Below, in pieces: positions 24,194-33,202 of a DNA stretch of 64,000 nucleotides; the first letter of the stretch is position 1, and the number at the start of each line of letters is the position of its first letter. The DNA is taken from positions 124,001 to 188,000 of the forward strand of contig NZ_FNMZ01000006.1 of assembly GCF_900106695.1 (NCBI RefSeq), in the 5' to 3' direction. The position numbers and the translations under genes were made by a program. The DNA comes from Albimonas donghaensis (GTDB taxonomy: Bacteria; Pseudomonadota; Alphaproteobacteria; Rhodobacterales; Rhodobacteraceae). Below the pieces are notes generated by a model, which saw nothing but the letters and a program-made list of their open reading frames with translations, did no database searches and was not told the DNA's origin.

Positions 24194-25012
24194 ATGCTGC
24201 GCGACCGACTCCGCAATGTTCTCGACGCGCCGGCCTTCGAGCGGGCGATCGTCGGGCTGATCCTGCTCAACGCCCTGACCCTGGGGCTGGAGACCTCGGC
24301 CTCGGTCAACGCCGCCATCGGCCCGATGCTCTTCGCGCTGGATCGCGCCATTCTCGCGGTGTTCGTGGTGGAGCTGGCGCTCCGGCTCTATGTCCGGCGG
24401 CTGGCCTTCTTCAACGATCCCTGGCGGATCTTCGACCTTGTGGTGGTCGGCGTGGCGCTGGTCCCCGCCTCCGGCCCGCTGTCGATCCTGCGCGCCTTCC
24501 GCATCCTGCGGGTGCTGCGCATGGTCTCCGTGGTGCCGTCGATGCGCCGGGTGGTGACGGGGCTGTTGCGCGCGATTCCGGGCATGGGCTCGGTCGTGCT
24601 GTTGATGTCGCTGATCTTCTACGTGTTCTCGGTGATGGCGACGAAGCTGTTCGGCGCGGCCCATCCCGAATGGTTCGGCGACCTGGGCGAAAGCGCCTAC
24701 ACCCTCTTCCAGGTGATGACGCTGGAAAGCTGGTCCATGGGCATCGTGCGCCCGGTGATGGAGGCCTATCCGCAGGCCTGGCTGTTCTTCGTGCCCTTCA
24801 TCCTGATCACCACCTTCGCCGTGCTCAACCTGTTCGTCGGCATCATGGTCGATGCGATGCAGAGCCACCATGAGGCGGGGGAGGAGGCCGACGTCGCCGC
24901 GGCCGCCTCCAAGGCCGCCGCCACCGACGAGCGCGCCGAGATCCTGGCCGAACTGCGCGCCCTGCGGGCCGAGGTCGCCGCCCTGCGCGCGGAGCGGAAC
25001 GAGGGCGCCTGA
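24194..25012 (+). CDS. Bacterial voltage-gated sodium channel (NaChBac/NavAb type)
   Basis: A 272-residue single-repeat channel that should assemble as a tetramer in the inner membrane. Helices S1-S3 carry the expected N25, E60 and D81. S4 has arginines every third residue (R100, R103, R106, R109) in SILRAFRILRVLRMVSVVP. The pore helix and selectivity filter read TLESWSMG at 176-183, identical to the sodium-selective NavAb-type filter. S6 is PFILITTFAVLNLFVGIMVDAM. A C-terminal heptad coiled coil (about 243-268) fits the tetramer bundle of this family. The ATG at 24194 is preferred over a TTG 18 bases upstream. A link to motility or pH homeostasis is known in other bacteria. Confidence 0.93.
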   Translation: MLRDRLRNVLDAPAFERAIVGLILLNALTLGLETSASVNAAIGPMLFALDRAILAVFVVELALRLYVRRLAFFNDPWRIFDLVVVGVALVPASGPLSILRAFRILRVLRMVSVVPSMRRVVTGLLRAIPGMGSVVLLMSLIFYVFSVMATKLFGAAHPEWFGDLGESAYTLFQVMTLESWSMGIVRPVMEAYPQAWLFFVPFILITTFAVLNLFVGIMVDAMQSHHEAGEEADVAAAASKAAATDERAEILAELRALRAEVAALRAERNEGA

Positions 25013-25022
25013 GGGGAGGGCC

Positions 25023-25436
25023 TCAGCTCCCCCGGCGGTCGTTCCAGATCTTGGTGACGTGGCGGATGCGCCCGGCCTCGGTCTCCATCGCGTAGACGTA
25101 ATCGGCGGCGATGGGCGCGGGGGCGCCGTCCTTGCCCCTGGCGGTCCCGAGGAACACGGCGAAGGCCAGCACGGTCGCGCCGTCCTCCGTCACCGCGTGA
25201 TGCTTCAGGTCGTAATGCGCATCGGGGATGGAGATGCAAAGCGCCTTCATCCACTCGGCGTAGCCTTCCAGCGTCTTCACCTCGTCCAGCGATTTCGCCT
25301 GGCAGGAGAAGGTCGCGTCCGGCGCGCACCACTGGCGGCAGACCTCCCAGCCTTTCCCGGTTTCGAGCGCGTCGAAGAACGCCATGACGGGGCCGGAAAT
25401 GGGGCCGGCGATGGGGGCGGCGGCTGGATCGGTCAT
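25023..25436 (-). CDS. SnoaL-like/ester cyclase-type NTF2-fold protein
   Basis: A 137-residue protein with the NTF2-like fold: FFDALETGKGWEVCRQWCAP and DATFSCQAKSLDEVKTLEGY fit the SnoaL-like polyketide cyclase/ester cyclase group, which includes cyclases, isomerases and proteins without known activity. The N-terminus has a short repeat PIAGPISGP. The ATG at 25436 has aggag upstream. It converges with the sodium channel gene; no function can be assigned. Confidence 0.82.
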   Translation of the reverse strand: MTDPAAAPIAGPISGPVMAFFDALETGKGWEVCRQWCAPDATFSCQAKSLDEVKTLEGYAEWMKALCISIPDAHYDLKHHAVTEDGATVLAFAVFLGTARGKDGAPAPIAADYVYAMETEAGRIRHVTKIWNDRRGS

Positions 25437-25769
25437 CGGTTCTCTCCTGGTCGCGGGCGGATGGCGGCGGGCGGGGGTCGAGGCGCCAGCCTGGCACGGA
25501 CGGCCCGACGGCCATTGCGTCAAGCGGGGGTCGGGCGAAGGGCGGACCTTCCGGAACGCCATGAGACCGGGGACGTCCTGTCCCGCCGCGGGGGCGATGC
25601 GGGGGGCGGCGGGCCGTTCCTCTCCCCGCTCTCCGCTCCGCATAGGTCGGCGCGGCGCGCGCCTCGTCCCGGCCCTTTCCCAAACGGTTGAAATTTTCGC
25701 TTCACGGCGCCTTACGCGTTGGTCATAGTCGTGTTGCGCCGCATCAACGACGCCGCCCGGGGGAACCCC
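25437..25769. other. Divergent promoter region before the TRAP catabolic unit
   Basis: No gene seen. A relatively AT-rich patch holds a candidate promoter for the plus-strand operon: TTGAAA at 25688-25693, 17 bases, then CTTACG at 25711-25716. The -10 match is weak. Confidence 0.4.
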
Positions 25770-26306
25770 ATGCCGCCAATCGCCCGCGCCTATGTGCGCC
25801 GGATCGACAGGATCAACCGCGCCGTGGGGCGGGTCGCGATGTGGGGCATCGTGGCGATGATCGCGGTCCTGTTCTGGTCGGCCGTGTCCAAGACCGTGTT
25901 CCTGCCCTCGCTGTGGACGCTGGAGGCGGCGCAGTTCCTGATGGTCGCCTATTTCCTGCTGGGCGGCCCCTATTCCATGCAGACCGGGGACCATGTGCGC
26001 ATGGACCTGCTCTATTCCCGCTGGTCGCCGCGCACCCGCGCGATCGTCGACAGCGTCACCTGCCTGGCGCTGATCTTCTACCTGACCTTCCTGCTGCTGG
26101 GGGGCCTCAGCTCCACACAATACGCCATCGCCTTCGGCGAGCGCTCCTACTCCGCCTGGCGGCCCTATATGTGGCCGATCAAGACCGTGATGTGCGTGGC
26201 GATCCTGCTGATGCTGCTCCAGGCCATCGCCCAGCTGATCCGCGACATCGCCGCCGCGCGGGGCGAGCCCCTGCCCCCCTTCACCCCGACCGAAGGGCCC
26301 GCATGA
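25770..26306 (+). CDS. TRAP transporter small permease, DctQ-type
   Basis: A 178-residue membrane protein with four helices, the small permease of a tripartite TRAP importer. The DctQ-type segment LEAAQFLMVAYFLLGGPYSM and the charged GDHVRMDLLYSRWSPR are present. The ATG at 25770 has ggggga upstream; earlier in-frame starts lack one. It is the first gene of an 11-kb plus-strand unit that ends with DUF3830. Confidence 0.9.
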   Translation: MPPIARAYVRRIDRINRAVGRVAMWGIVAMIAVLFWSAVSKTVFLPSLWTLEAAQFLMVAYFLLGGPYSMQTGDHVRMDLLYSRWSPRTRAIVDSVTCLALIFYLTFLLLGGLSSTQYAIAFGERSYSAWRPYMWPIKTVMCVAILLMLLQAIAQLIRDIAAARGEPLPPFTPTEGPA

Positions 26307-26337
26307 CCCGCATCCCCACGCGCGCGGGGTCCGTGGC

Positions 26338-27663
26338 ATGAGCTACGAGGCCATCGCCCTCCTGATGTTCGCCTCGATGATGGTGATGCTGCTGACCGGG
26401 CAGCGGGTCTTCGCGGCGATCGGCGTGGTGGCGGTGGCCTCCGCCATCGCGCTGTGGGGGGGCGGGGGGTTCGAGCTGGCGTTCTCCTCGGCCATGAAGC
26501 TGATGAAGTGGTATCCGCTGCTGACGCTGCCGCTGTTCATCTACATGGGCTACATGATGTCGGAGAGCGGCATCGCCGACGATCTCTACGAGATGTTCCA
26601 TGTTTGGTCGGGCGGCCTGCGCGGCGGGCTGGCGGTGGGCACCATCGGGCTGATGGTGGCGATCTCGGCCATGAACGGGCTGAGCGTGGCCGGCATGGCC
26701 ATCGGCGCGACCATCGCCCTGCCCGAACTGCTCCGACGCGGATACGACAAGGTCATGGTGACCGGGGTGATCCAGGCGGGGTCGAGCCTCGGCATCCTGG
26801 TGCCGCCCTCGGTGGTGCTGGTGCTCTACGGCATGATCGCCCGCGCGCCGGTCGGGCAGCTGTGGCTGGCGGGCGCGGTCCCGGGGCTGATGATGGCGGG
26901 GATGTTCATCCTCTACATCGTGGCGCGCTGCCGCTTGCAGCCGCATCTGGGCCCGGCGCTGTCGGCCGAGGAACGGGCGCGCATCACCCGGGCCGACAAG
27001 ATCGCCTCGCTCAGGGCGGGCGTCTGGCCGCTGCTGATCTTCTTCTTCATGACCGGCCTGTTCGTGATGGGCGTCACCAGCCTGGTGGAGTCCTCCGCCG
27101 TCGGCGCGGTGTCGGCCACGCTCGCCGCGCTGGCCAAGCGCCGGCTCAGCTACGCGGTGCTGGAGGCGACGGTGCGCAAGACGCTCGGCATCTCCTGCAT
27201 GTTCATGTGGATCATCCTCGCCGCGCTGTGCTTCGGCGCGGTCTTCGACGGGCTCGGCGCGGTGCGCGCGGTGGGGGATTTCTTCACCGAGGATCTGGGG
27301 CTGAGCCCGTGGGAGATCCTGATCCTGATGCAGCTCAGCTACATCGTCATGGGGACGTTCCTGGACGACACCGCCATGCTGGTGATCGTCGCGCCGCTCT
27401 ATATCCCGCTGGTCAAGGCGCTGGGCTTCGACCTGGTGTGGTACGGCGTGCTCTACACGATCACCTGCCAGATCGCCTACATGACCCCGCCTTTCGGCTA
27501 CAACCTGTTCCTGATGCGCGCCATGGCGCCGCCGGAGATCGGGATCACCGACATCTACCGCTCGATCATCCCCTTCGTGGGGGTGATGCTGCTGGCGCTG
27601 GTGCTGGTGATGGCGTTTCCGCAGATCGCGCTTTGGCTTCCGGGCCTGGTCTACGGCTTCTAG
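26338..27663 (+). CDS. TRAP transporter large permease, DctM-type
   Basis: A 441-residue multi-helix permease with the DctM features TLPLFIYMGYMMSESGIADD, IQAGSSLGILVPPSVVLVLYG and QIAYMTPPFGYNLFLMRAM. It forms the sodium-coupled translocation path with DctQ. It starts 31 bases after the dctQ-type gene. Size and helix pattern are normal. Confidence 0.94.
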   Translation: MSYEAIALLMFASMMVMLLTGQRVFAAIGVVAVASAIALWGGGGFELAFSSAMKLMKWYPLLTLPLFIYMGYMMSESGIADDLYEMFHVWSGGLRGGLAVGTIGLMVAISAMNGLSVAGMAIGATIALPELLRRGYDKVMVTGVIQAGSSLGILVPPSVVLVLYGMIARAPVGQLWLAGAVPGLMMAGMFILYIVARCRLQPHLGPALSAEERARITRADKIASLRAGVWPLLIFFFMTGLFVMGVTSLVESSAVGAVSATLAALAKRRLSYAVLEATVRKTLGISCMFMWIILAALCFGAVFDGLGAVRAVGDFFTEDLGLSPWEILILMQLSYIVMGTFLDDTAMLVIVAPLYIPLVKALGFDLVWYGVLYTITCQIAYMTPPFGYNLFLMRAMAPPEIGITDIYRSIIPFVGVMLLALVLVMAFPQIALWLPGLVYGF

Positions 27664-27717
27664 TTCGAGCGACAAGCGCCCGGGAAACGGGCCATCCTTC
27701 AACAGTGGAGAACCCCG

Positions 27718-28773
27718 ATGAGCCAGAGACCCCCGATCAATCCGAGACGCCGTTTCCTCAAGGGCGCGGGCCTCGCCGCCGCCGGCGCGCTGGCAGCGCC
27801 CGCCATCGTCAAGGCGCAGACGCCGATCAAATGGCGCTTCCAGACCTATGCCGGCGCGGCGCTGGGCGAGTTCGTGACCAAGCCGATCATCGACGCGATC
27901 AACACCGCCGCCGCCGGCGCGCTGGAGATCGAGCTTTATTACGCCGACCAGATCGTCCCGACCGGAGAGCTGTTCCGCGCCCTGCAGAACGGCGTCATCG
28001 ACGCGGTGCATTCGGATGACGACTCGATGGCCGCGCCCGTGGATATCGCCGTCTTCGGCGGCTATTTCCCCATGGCCACCAAGCAGATCATGGACGTGCC
28101 GGTGCTGTTCAACCAGTATGGCCTGAAGGAGATCTGGACCGAGGCCTATGACGAGGTCGGCGTCAAATGGCTGTCGGCCGCGGGCCAGGACCCGTGCCAT
28201 TTCAACACGAAGAAGAAGATCACCTCGCTCGACGACCTGTCGGGGCTGCGGCTCTACACCTTCCCCACCGCCGGGCGCTTCCTGAGCCAGTTCGGCGTGG
28301 TGCCGGTGTCGATCCCCTACGAGGACGCCGAGGTCGCCGTGCAGACCGGAGAGCTCGACGGCATGGCCTGGTCCGGCATCACCGAGGACTACACGGTGGG
28401 CTGGGCGGACGTGACCGACTATTTCCTGCTCAACAACATCTCGGGCGCCTGGATCGGGTCCTTCTACGTCAACCCGGACGCCTGGGGCGCGCTGACGCCG
28501 GAGTTGCAGGCGCTGGTGATGAGCTGCATCGAGGCCGGGCACTTCTATCGCACCCAGTGGTATTGGGGCGGCGAGGCACGGCTGCGCGCCTCCGGCGAGA
28601 AGCTGGAGCTGACCTCGATCCCCGCCGCCGAGTGGAAGCAGGTGGAGGACGCCGCCAAGGTGTTCTGGAAGGAGATGTCCGAGACCTCCGACCGCGCCGC
28701 CCGCGTGGTGAAGATCTTCGAGGACTACAACGCCGTCCTGGAGAAAGCCGGCCCGCCCTACGGCCTGGGCTGA
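27718..28773 (+). CDS. TRAP transporter receptor, DctP-type (Tat-exported)
   Basis: A 351-residue periplasmic receptor. A twin-arginine signal, PRRRFLKGAGLAAAGALAAP, ends near VKAQ. The DctP-type core includes GELFRALQNGVIDAVH, LSGLRLYTFPTAGRFLSQFG and ELDGMAWSGITEDY. The arginine in LRLYTF is at the position that usually pairs with a ligand carboxylate, so an organic acid or amino acid-like ligand is likely. It follows the permease gene after 54 bases. Confidence 0.93.
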   Translation: MSQRPPINPRRRFLKGAGLAAAGALAAPAIVKAQTPIKWRFQTYAGAALGEFVTKPIIDAINTAAAGALEIELYYADQIVPTGELFRALQNGVIDAVHSDDDSMAAPVDIAVFGGYFPMATKQIMDVPVLFNQYGLKEIWTEAYDEVGVKWLSAAGQDPCHFNTKKKITSLDDLSGLRLYTFPTAGRFLSQFGVVPVSIPYEDAEVAVQTGELDGMAWSGITEDYTVGWADVTDYFLLNNISGAWIGSFYVNPDAWGALTPELQALVMSCIEAGHFYRTQWYWGGEARLRASGEKLELTSIPAAEWKQVEDAAKVFWKEMSETSDRAARVVKIFEDYNAVLEKAGPPYGLG

Positions 28774-28890
28774 TCTCTTCGCGGGGCCGCGCGCCCCGTC
28801 CCGCCGAAGCCGCCGCCCCCCCGCCGACCGGGGGGCGGCGCGCCGCATTCCAGCCCGCGCCCGCGGGCGCCCGAAGCAAGAGGCCCCGAC

Positions 28891-30258
28891 ATGCCCGGCA
28901 AACTGACCCTCACCGACCTCTCGGAACTGGCCAAGGCCGGCGAGATCGACACCGTTCTCGTCGTGCAGGTCGACATGCAGGGCCGGCTGATGGGCAAACG
29001 CTTCCACGTCGACTTCTTCCTCGACGGCGCGTGGGAGGAGACGCATGCGTGCAACTACCTCCACGCCACGGACATGGAGATGGAGACCGTGCAGGGCTAC
29101 GCCGCCACCTCCTGGGCGCGGGGCTATGGCGACTATGTGATGAAGCCCGATCTCGACACAATGCGCCGGATCCCCTGGCTGGAGGGCACGGCGCTGGTGA
29201 TGTGCGACGTGCTCGACCACCACGGCCATGCCCTTGTGCCCCATGCCTGCCGCTCGGTCCTGCGCGGGCAGGTGGAGCGGCTGGAAGCGAAGGGCTGGAC
29301 CGCGCAGATGGCGTCCGAGCTGGAATTCTTCCTGTTCAAGGAGACTTACGAGGAGGCGCAGGCCAAGCGCCATCTCGGCCTGACCCCGATCAGCGCCTAT
29401 AACGCGGACTACCACATCTTCCAGACCACCAAGGAGGAGGACGTGATGCGCGCCGTGCGCAACGGGCTGAACGGCGCCGACGTCCCCGTCGAGAACTCCA
29501 AGGGCGAGGCCGATGCGGGGCAGGAGGAGATCAACGTCCGCTACGCCCCCGCGCTGGTGATGGCGGACCGGCACGCGATCATCAAGAACGGGGTGAAGGA
29601 GATCGCCTGGAAGGCCGGGCGCTCGGTCTCCTTCATGGCCAAGTGGGATTACGACCGGGCGGGGAATTCCTCGCATATCCACATGTCGCTGGCCGGCGAG
29701 GACGGGGGGAACCTGTTCTTCGACCCCGACGCCCCGCATGGCATGTCGGCGACCATGCGCGCCTGGATGGCCGGGCTGCTGGAGCATGCGGCCGAGATCA
29801 CCTGGTTCCTCGCGCCCAACATCAACTCCTACAAGCGTTTCGTGCCGGGGACCTTCGCGCCGACCCGGATCGTGTGGTCGATGGACAACCGCACCGCCGG
29901 CTTCCGTGTGGTGGGCGAGGGGACCAGGGGGGTCCGGGTGGAATGCCGGATCGGGGGGGCGGACCTGAACCCCTATCTCGCCATGGCGGCGCTGATCGCG
30001 GCGGGGCTGGACGGGGTGGAGCGGGGGCTCGACCTGCCGCCCGCCTTCGCCGGGGACGCCTATGGCTCCGAGGATGCGGGGGAGGTGCCCGCGACGCTGC
30101 GCGAGGCGATGGCGCTGCTGGACGGCTCGACCTTCCTGCGCGGAGCCTTCGGGGACAAGGTGGTGGACCACTACGTCCACGCCGCCCGGATCGAGCAGAT
30201 GGAGATGGACCGCCGCGTCACCGACTGGGAGCTGAAACGGGGGTTCGAGCGAAGCTGA
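28891..30258 (+). CDS. Glutamine synthetase-like gamma-glutamyl ligase
   Basis: A 455-residue member of the glutamine synthetase superfamily, of the GlnT/PuuA-like group rather than housekeeping GlnA. It has the beta-grasp start (ATSWARGYGDYVMKPD), the catalytic metal region ELEFFLF, the nucleotide loop GNSSHIHMSL and the substrate loop NSYKRFVPGTFAPTRIVWS. The tyrosine adenylylation site of GlnA is not seen. Such enzymes glutamylate amines (polyamines, ethanolamine, isopropylamine) before oxidation. With the aldehyde and alcohol dehydrogenase genes downstream this suggests amine breakdown through a gamma-glutamyl intermediate. Confidence 0.88.
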   Translation: MPGKLTLTDLSELAKAGEIDTVLVVQVDMQGRLMGKRFHVDFFLDGAWEETHACNYLHATDMEMETVQGYAATSWARGYGDYVMKPDLDTMRRIPWLEGTALVMCDVLDHHGHALVPHACRSVLRGQVERLEAKGWTAQMASELEFFLFKETYEEAQAKRHLGLTPISAYNADYHIFQTTKEEDVMRAVRNGLNGADVPVENSKGEADAGQEEINVRYAPALVMADRHAIIKNGVKEIAWKAGRSVSFMAKWDYDRAGNSSHIHMSLAGEDGGNLFFDPDAPHGMSATMRAWMAGLLEHAAEITWFLAPNINSYKRFVPGTFAPTRIVWSMDNRTAGFRVVGEGTRGVRVECRIGGADLNPYLAMAALIAAGLDGVERGLDLPPAFAGDAYGSEDAGEVPATLREAMALLDGSTFLRGAFGDKVVDHYVHAARIEQMEMDRRVTDWELKRGFERS

Positions 30259-30658
30259 GCGCCGGCCCGGCCGCACGCGAGGGAGGCCGCGCGTCGACCC
30301 GCGCGCCCGCCGCGCCGGTCTCGCCCGCGCGGCGCTGCGGCCGGGGGCGCCTTCGGCCCGGTCTCCCGTCCCCGCCGCCCCGCGACGGGGCCGCCGGCGC
30401 CGCCCTGTCAGGGCCGCGCGGGCGCGGGGGCGGCGACCGGCGCGACGTTCGGCGCGCGGCCTCCTCGCCACGCCGCCCCGCGCGCGCTCCGCCGTTCCGC
30501 GTCCCCGGCGCTCTTGCCAACCCGGACCGGCCCGCGTCAGGGTCGGACCCGTCGCCCCGCCAGACAGCCGTTTCCAGAGCCCAGAGCCCAGAGCCCAGAC
30601 CCGAGCCCCGCCGACAAACCCCAGCACCAGGCCCCAGCCACCAGAGCCTCCGGACCCC
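30259..30658. other. Gene-free stretch in the catabolic unit with heptamer repeat
   Basis: A GC-rich 400-base spacer without a supported ORF. It ends with a 7-bp array at 30574-30601. The next gene may have its own promoter, but none stands out. Confidence 0.45.
30574..30601. repeat. 7-bp tandem repeat ccagagc, four copies
   Basis: Three perfect units (ccagagc) and one variant (ccagacc) in register, about 60 bases before the aldehyde dehydrogenase start. Confidence 0.9.
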
Positions 30659-32041
30659 ATGACCGCCACTCTCCAGTGCATCTCCCCCATCGACGGCGCC
30701 GTCTTCGCCGAGCGCCCGGCGGCCTCCCCCGACCAGGCCTCCGCCGCCGTCGCCCGCGCCCGCGTCGCGCAGACCGCCTGGGCCGCCCGTCCGCTCGCCG
30801 AGCGCGTGGCGCTGGTCCGCGCCGGCATCGCCGCGCTCGACGCCATGTCGGACGAGATGGTCCCCGAGCTCGCCCGCATGATGGGCCGCCCGATCCGCTA
30901 TGGCGGCGAAATGGGGGGCGTGAAGGAACGCGCCCTGCACATGGCCGACATCGCCGAGACCGCGCTGGCCCCGCGGATCATCGAGTCCTCGCCCGCTTTC
31001 GAGCGCCGCATCGCGCGCCGCCCCCACGGCGTCGTCTTCGTCATCGCGCCCTGGAACTACCCCTACCTGACCGCCATCAACACCGTCGCCCCGGCGCTGA
31101 TCGCCGGCAATGCGGTGATCCTCAAGCACGCCTCCCAGACCCTGCTGGCGGGCGAGCGCATGGTCCGCGCCTTCGCCGCCGCCGGGATCCCCGAGGACGT
31201 GTTCCAGAACCTGTTCCTCAACCACCAGACCACCGAGGCGCTGATCGCCGCCCGCGCCTTCGACTTCGTGAACTTCACCGGCTCGGTCGGCGGCGGCCGC
31301 GCCATCGAGCGCGCCGCGGCCGGAACCTTCACCCCCGTGGGCCTGGAGCTGGGCGGCAAGGATCCGGGCTATGTGCGCGCCGACGCCGACCCGGTCGCGG
31401 CCGCCGACGGGCTGATCGACGGGGCCATGTTCAACTCCGGCCAGTGCTGCTGCGGGATCGAGCGGATCTATGTCCATGAAAGCCGCTTCGACGCCTTCGT
31501 GGAGCGCGCCGTGCAGATCGTCTCGGGCTACCGGCTGGGCGACCCGCTCGACCCCGATGCCACGCATGGCCCCATGGCCCATGCCCGCTTCGCCGCCGTG
31601 GTCCGCGCCCAGCAGGCGGACGCCATCGCCCGCGGCGCCCGCCCGCTGATCGACCCCGAGCTGTTCCCGGCCGACGACGGCGGCGCCTGGCTCGCCCCGC
31701 AGGTCTATGTCGACGTGGATCACACCATGACGATCATGCGCGAGGAGAGCTTCGGCCCGGTGATCGGCGTCATGCCGGTGCGGGACGACGACGAGGCCGT
31801 GGCCCTGATGAACGACAGCGACTTCGGCCTGACCGCCGCGATCTTCACCGGGGACGCCGAAGCCGCCGCCGCCATCGGCGACCGGCTGGAGACCGGCACC
31901 GTGTTCATGAACCGCTGCGATTACCTCGACCCGGCGCTGGTCTGGACCGGCTGCAAGGACACCGGCCGCGGCGCCGCGCTGTCGACGCTGGGCTACGACG
32001 CGCTGACCCGTCCCAAATCCTACCATCTCAGGAAGACCTGA
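30659..32041 (+). CDS. NAD(P)-dependent aldehyde dehydrogenase
   Basis: A 460-residue soluble enzyme of the aldehyde dehydrogenase superfamily. The cofactor region is IAPWNYPYLTAINTVAPALI. The general base is E230 in GLELGGKDP and the nucleophile is probably C264 in FNSGQCCCGIERIYV. ESFGPVIGVMPV and TAAIFTGD are typical. It oxidises an aldehyde to an acid, probably the product of the amine or alcohol oxidised in this pathway. Its stop abuts the alcohol dehydrogenase start with no gap. The ribosome binding site is weak. Confidence 0.94.
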   Translation: MTATLQCISPIDGAVFAERPAASPDQASAAVARARVAQTAWAARPLAERVALVRAGIAALDAMSDEMVPELARMMGRPIRYGGEMGGVKERALHMADIAETALAPRIIESSPAFERRIARRPHGVVFVIAPWNYPYLTAINTVAPALIAGNAVILKHASQTLLAGERMVRAFAAAGIPEDVFQNLFLNHQTTEALIAARAFDFVNFTGSVGGGRAIERAAAGTFTPVGLELGGKDPGYVRADADPVAAADGLIDGAMFNSGQCCCGIERIYVHESRFDAFVERAVQIVSGYRLGDPLDPDATHGPMAHARFAAVVRAQQADAIARGARPLIDPELFPADDGGAWLAPQVYVDVDHTMTIMREESFGPVIGVMPVRDDDEAVALMNDSDFGLTAAIFTGDAEAAAAIGDRLETGTVFMNRCDYLDPALVWTGCKDTGRGAALSTLGYDALTRPKSYHLRKT

Positions 32042-33202
32042 ATGACCGCCTCGCCCCCCTCCCCGACCGCCAACTGGAGTTACCCGACCGCCATCCGCTT
32101 CGGCGCCGGGCGTATCGAGGAACTGCCCGCGGCCTGCGCCGCCGCCGGCATCACCCGGCCGCTGCTGGTCACCGACCGCGGGCTGGCGGCGCTGCCCATC
32201 GCCGCCACGGCGCTGACGCTGCTGGAGGGGGCGGGGCTGGGCCGCGCCATGTTCTCGGAGGTCGATCCCAACCCGCATGACGGCAATCTCGCCGCCGGCG
32301 TCGCCGCCTATCGCGAGGGGCGCCATGACGGGGTGGTGGCCTTCGGCGGCGGTTCCGGGCTGGATCTGGGCAAGCTGATCGCCTTCATGGCCGGGCAGAC
32401 GCGCCCGGTCTGGGACTTCGAGGATATCGGCGACTGGTGGACCCGCGCCGACGCCCAGGCCATCGCCCCCATCGTCGCCGTGCCCACCACCGCCGGCACC
32501 GGGTCCGAGGTCGGGCGGGCCGGCGTGCTCACCAATTCGCAGACCCATGTGAAGAAGATCATCTTCCATCCCGGGCTGCTGCCCTCGGTCGTCATCTGCG
32601 ACCCGGCGCTGACCACCGGCATGCCCCGCGCCATCACGGTCGGGACCGGCATGGACGCCTTCGCCCATTGCCTGGAGGCCTATTGCTCCCCCCACTATCA
32701 CCCCATGTCCCAGGGCATCGCGCTGGAGGGCATGCGGCTGGTGATGGAGAACCTCGCCCGCGCCGTCGAAACCCCCGACGATCTCGAGGCCCGCGCCCAT
32801 CTGATGAGCGCGGCGGCCATGGGCGCCACCGCCTTCCAGAAGGGGCTGGGGGCGGTGCATGCGCTGTCTCACCCGGTCGGGGCGGTGCACAACACCCATC
32901 ACGGCATGACCAACGCGGTCTTCCTGCCGACCGTGCTCGCCTATAACCGCCCGGCGGTGGAGACGCGGATCGCCGCCGCCGCCGCCTATCTGGGGATCGA
33001 CAACGGCTTCGACGGGTTCATGGAGGCGGTGATCGCGCTCTGCGCCGAACTGGGCGTGCCGCCGACGCTGACCGCGCTGGGCGTGGTCGAGCCGGATCTC
33101 GCCGCGCTGGCCGAGATGGCGGCGCAGGATCCGTCCTGCGGCGGCAACCCGATGCCGCTGGACGCCGCGACGCTGGCCGACCTCTACGCGCAGGCGCTGT
33201 GA
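32042..33202 (+). CDS. Iron-containing (type III) alcohol dehydrogenase
   Basis: A 386-residue enzyme of the Fe-ADH family. The NAD loop is VVAFGGGSGLDLGKLIA. Metal-binding segments are GTGMDAFAHCLEAY and AVHALSHPVGAVHNTHHGMTN. It interconverts an alcohol or hydroxy acid and an aldehyde. It starts directly after the aldehyde dehydrogenase stop, and its stop overlaps the next start, so the genes are translated together. Confidence 0.94.
   Translation: MTASPPSPTANWSYPTAIRFGAGRIEELPAACAAAGITRPLLVTDRGLAALPIAATALTLLEGAGLGRAMFSEVDPNPHDGNLAAGVAAYREGRHDGVVAFGGGSGLDLGKLIAFMAGQTRPVWDFEDIGDWWTRADAQAIAPIVAVPTTAGTGSEVGRAGVLTNSQTHVKKIIFHPGLLPSVVICDPALTTGMPRAITVGTGMDAFAHCLEAYCSPHYHPMSQGIALEGMRLVMENLARAVETPDDLEARAHLMSAAAMGATAFQKGLGAVHALSHPVGAVHNTHHGMTNAVFLPTVLAYNRPAVETRIAAAAAYLGIDNGFDGFMEAVIALCAELGVPPTLTALGVVEPDLAALAEMAAQDPSCGGNPMPLDAATLADLYAQAL

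Noticed and set aside
26281-30879. Minus-strand open frame of over 1500 codons opposite the TRAP/glutamine synthetase genes
   Set aside because: It is the antisense of clearly recognised plus-strand genes, has a His/Arg/Asp/Gly-rich composition and no ribosome binding site or domain. Long antisense frames are expected at this GC content.
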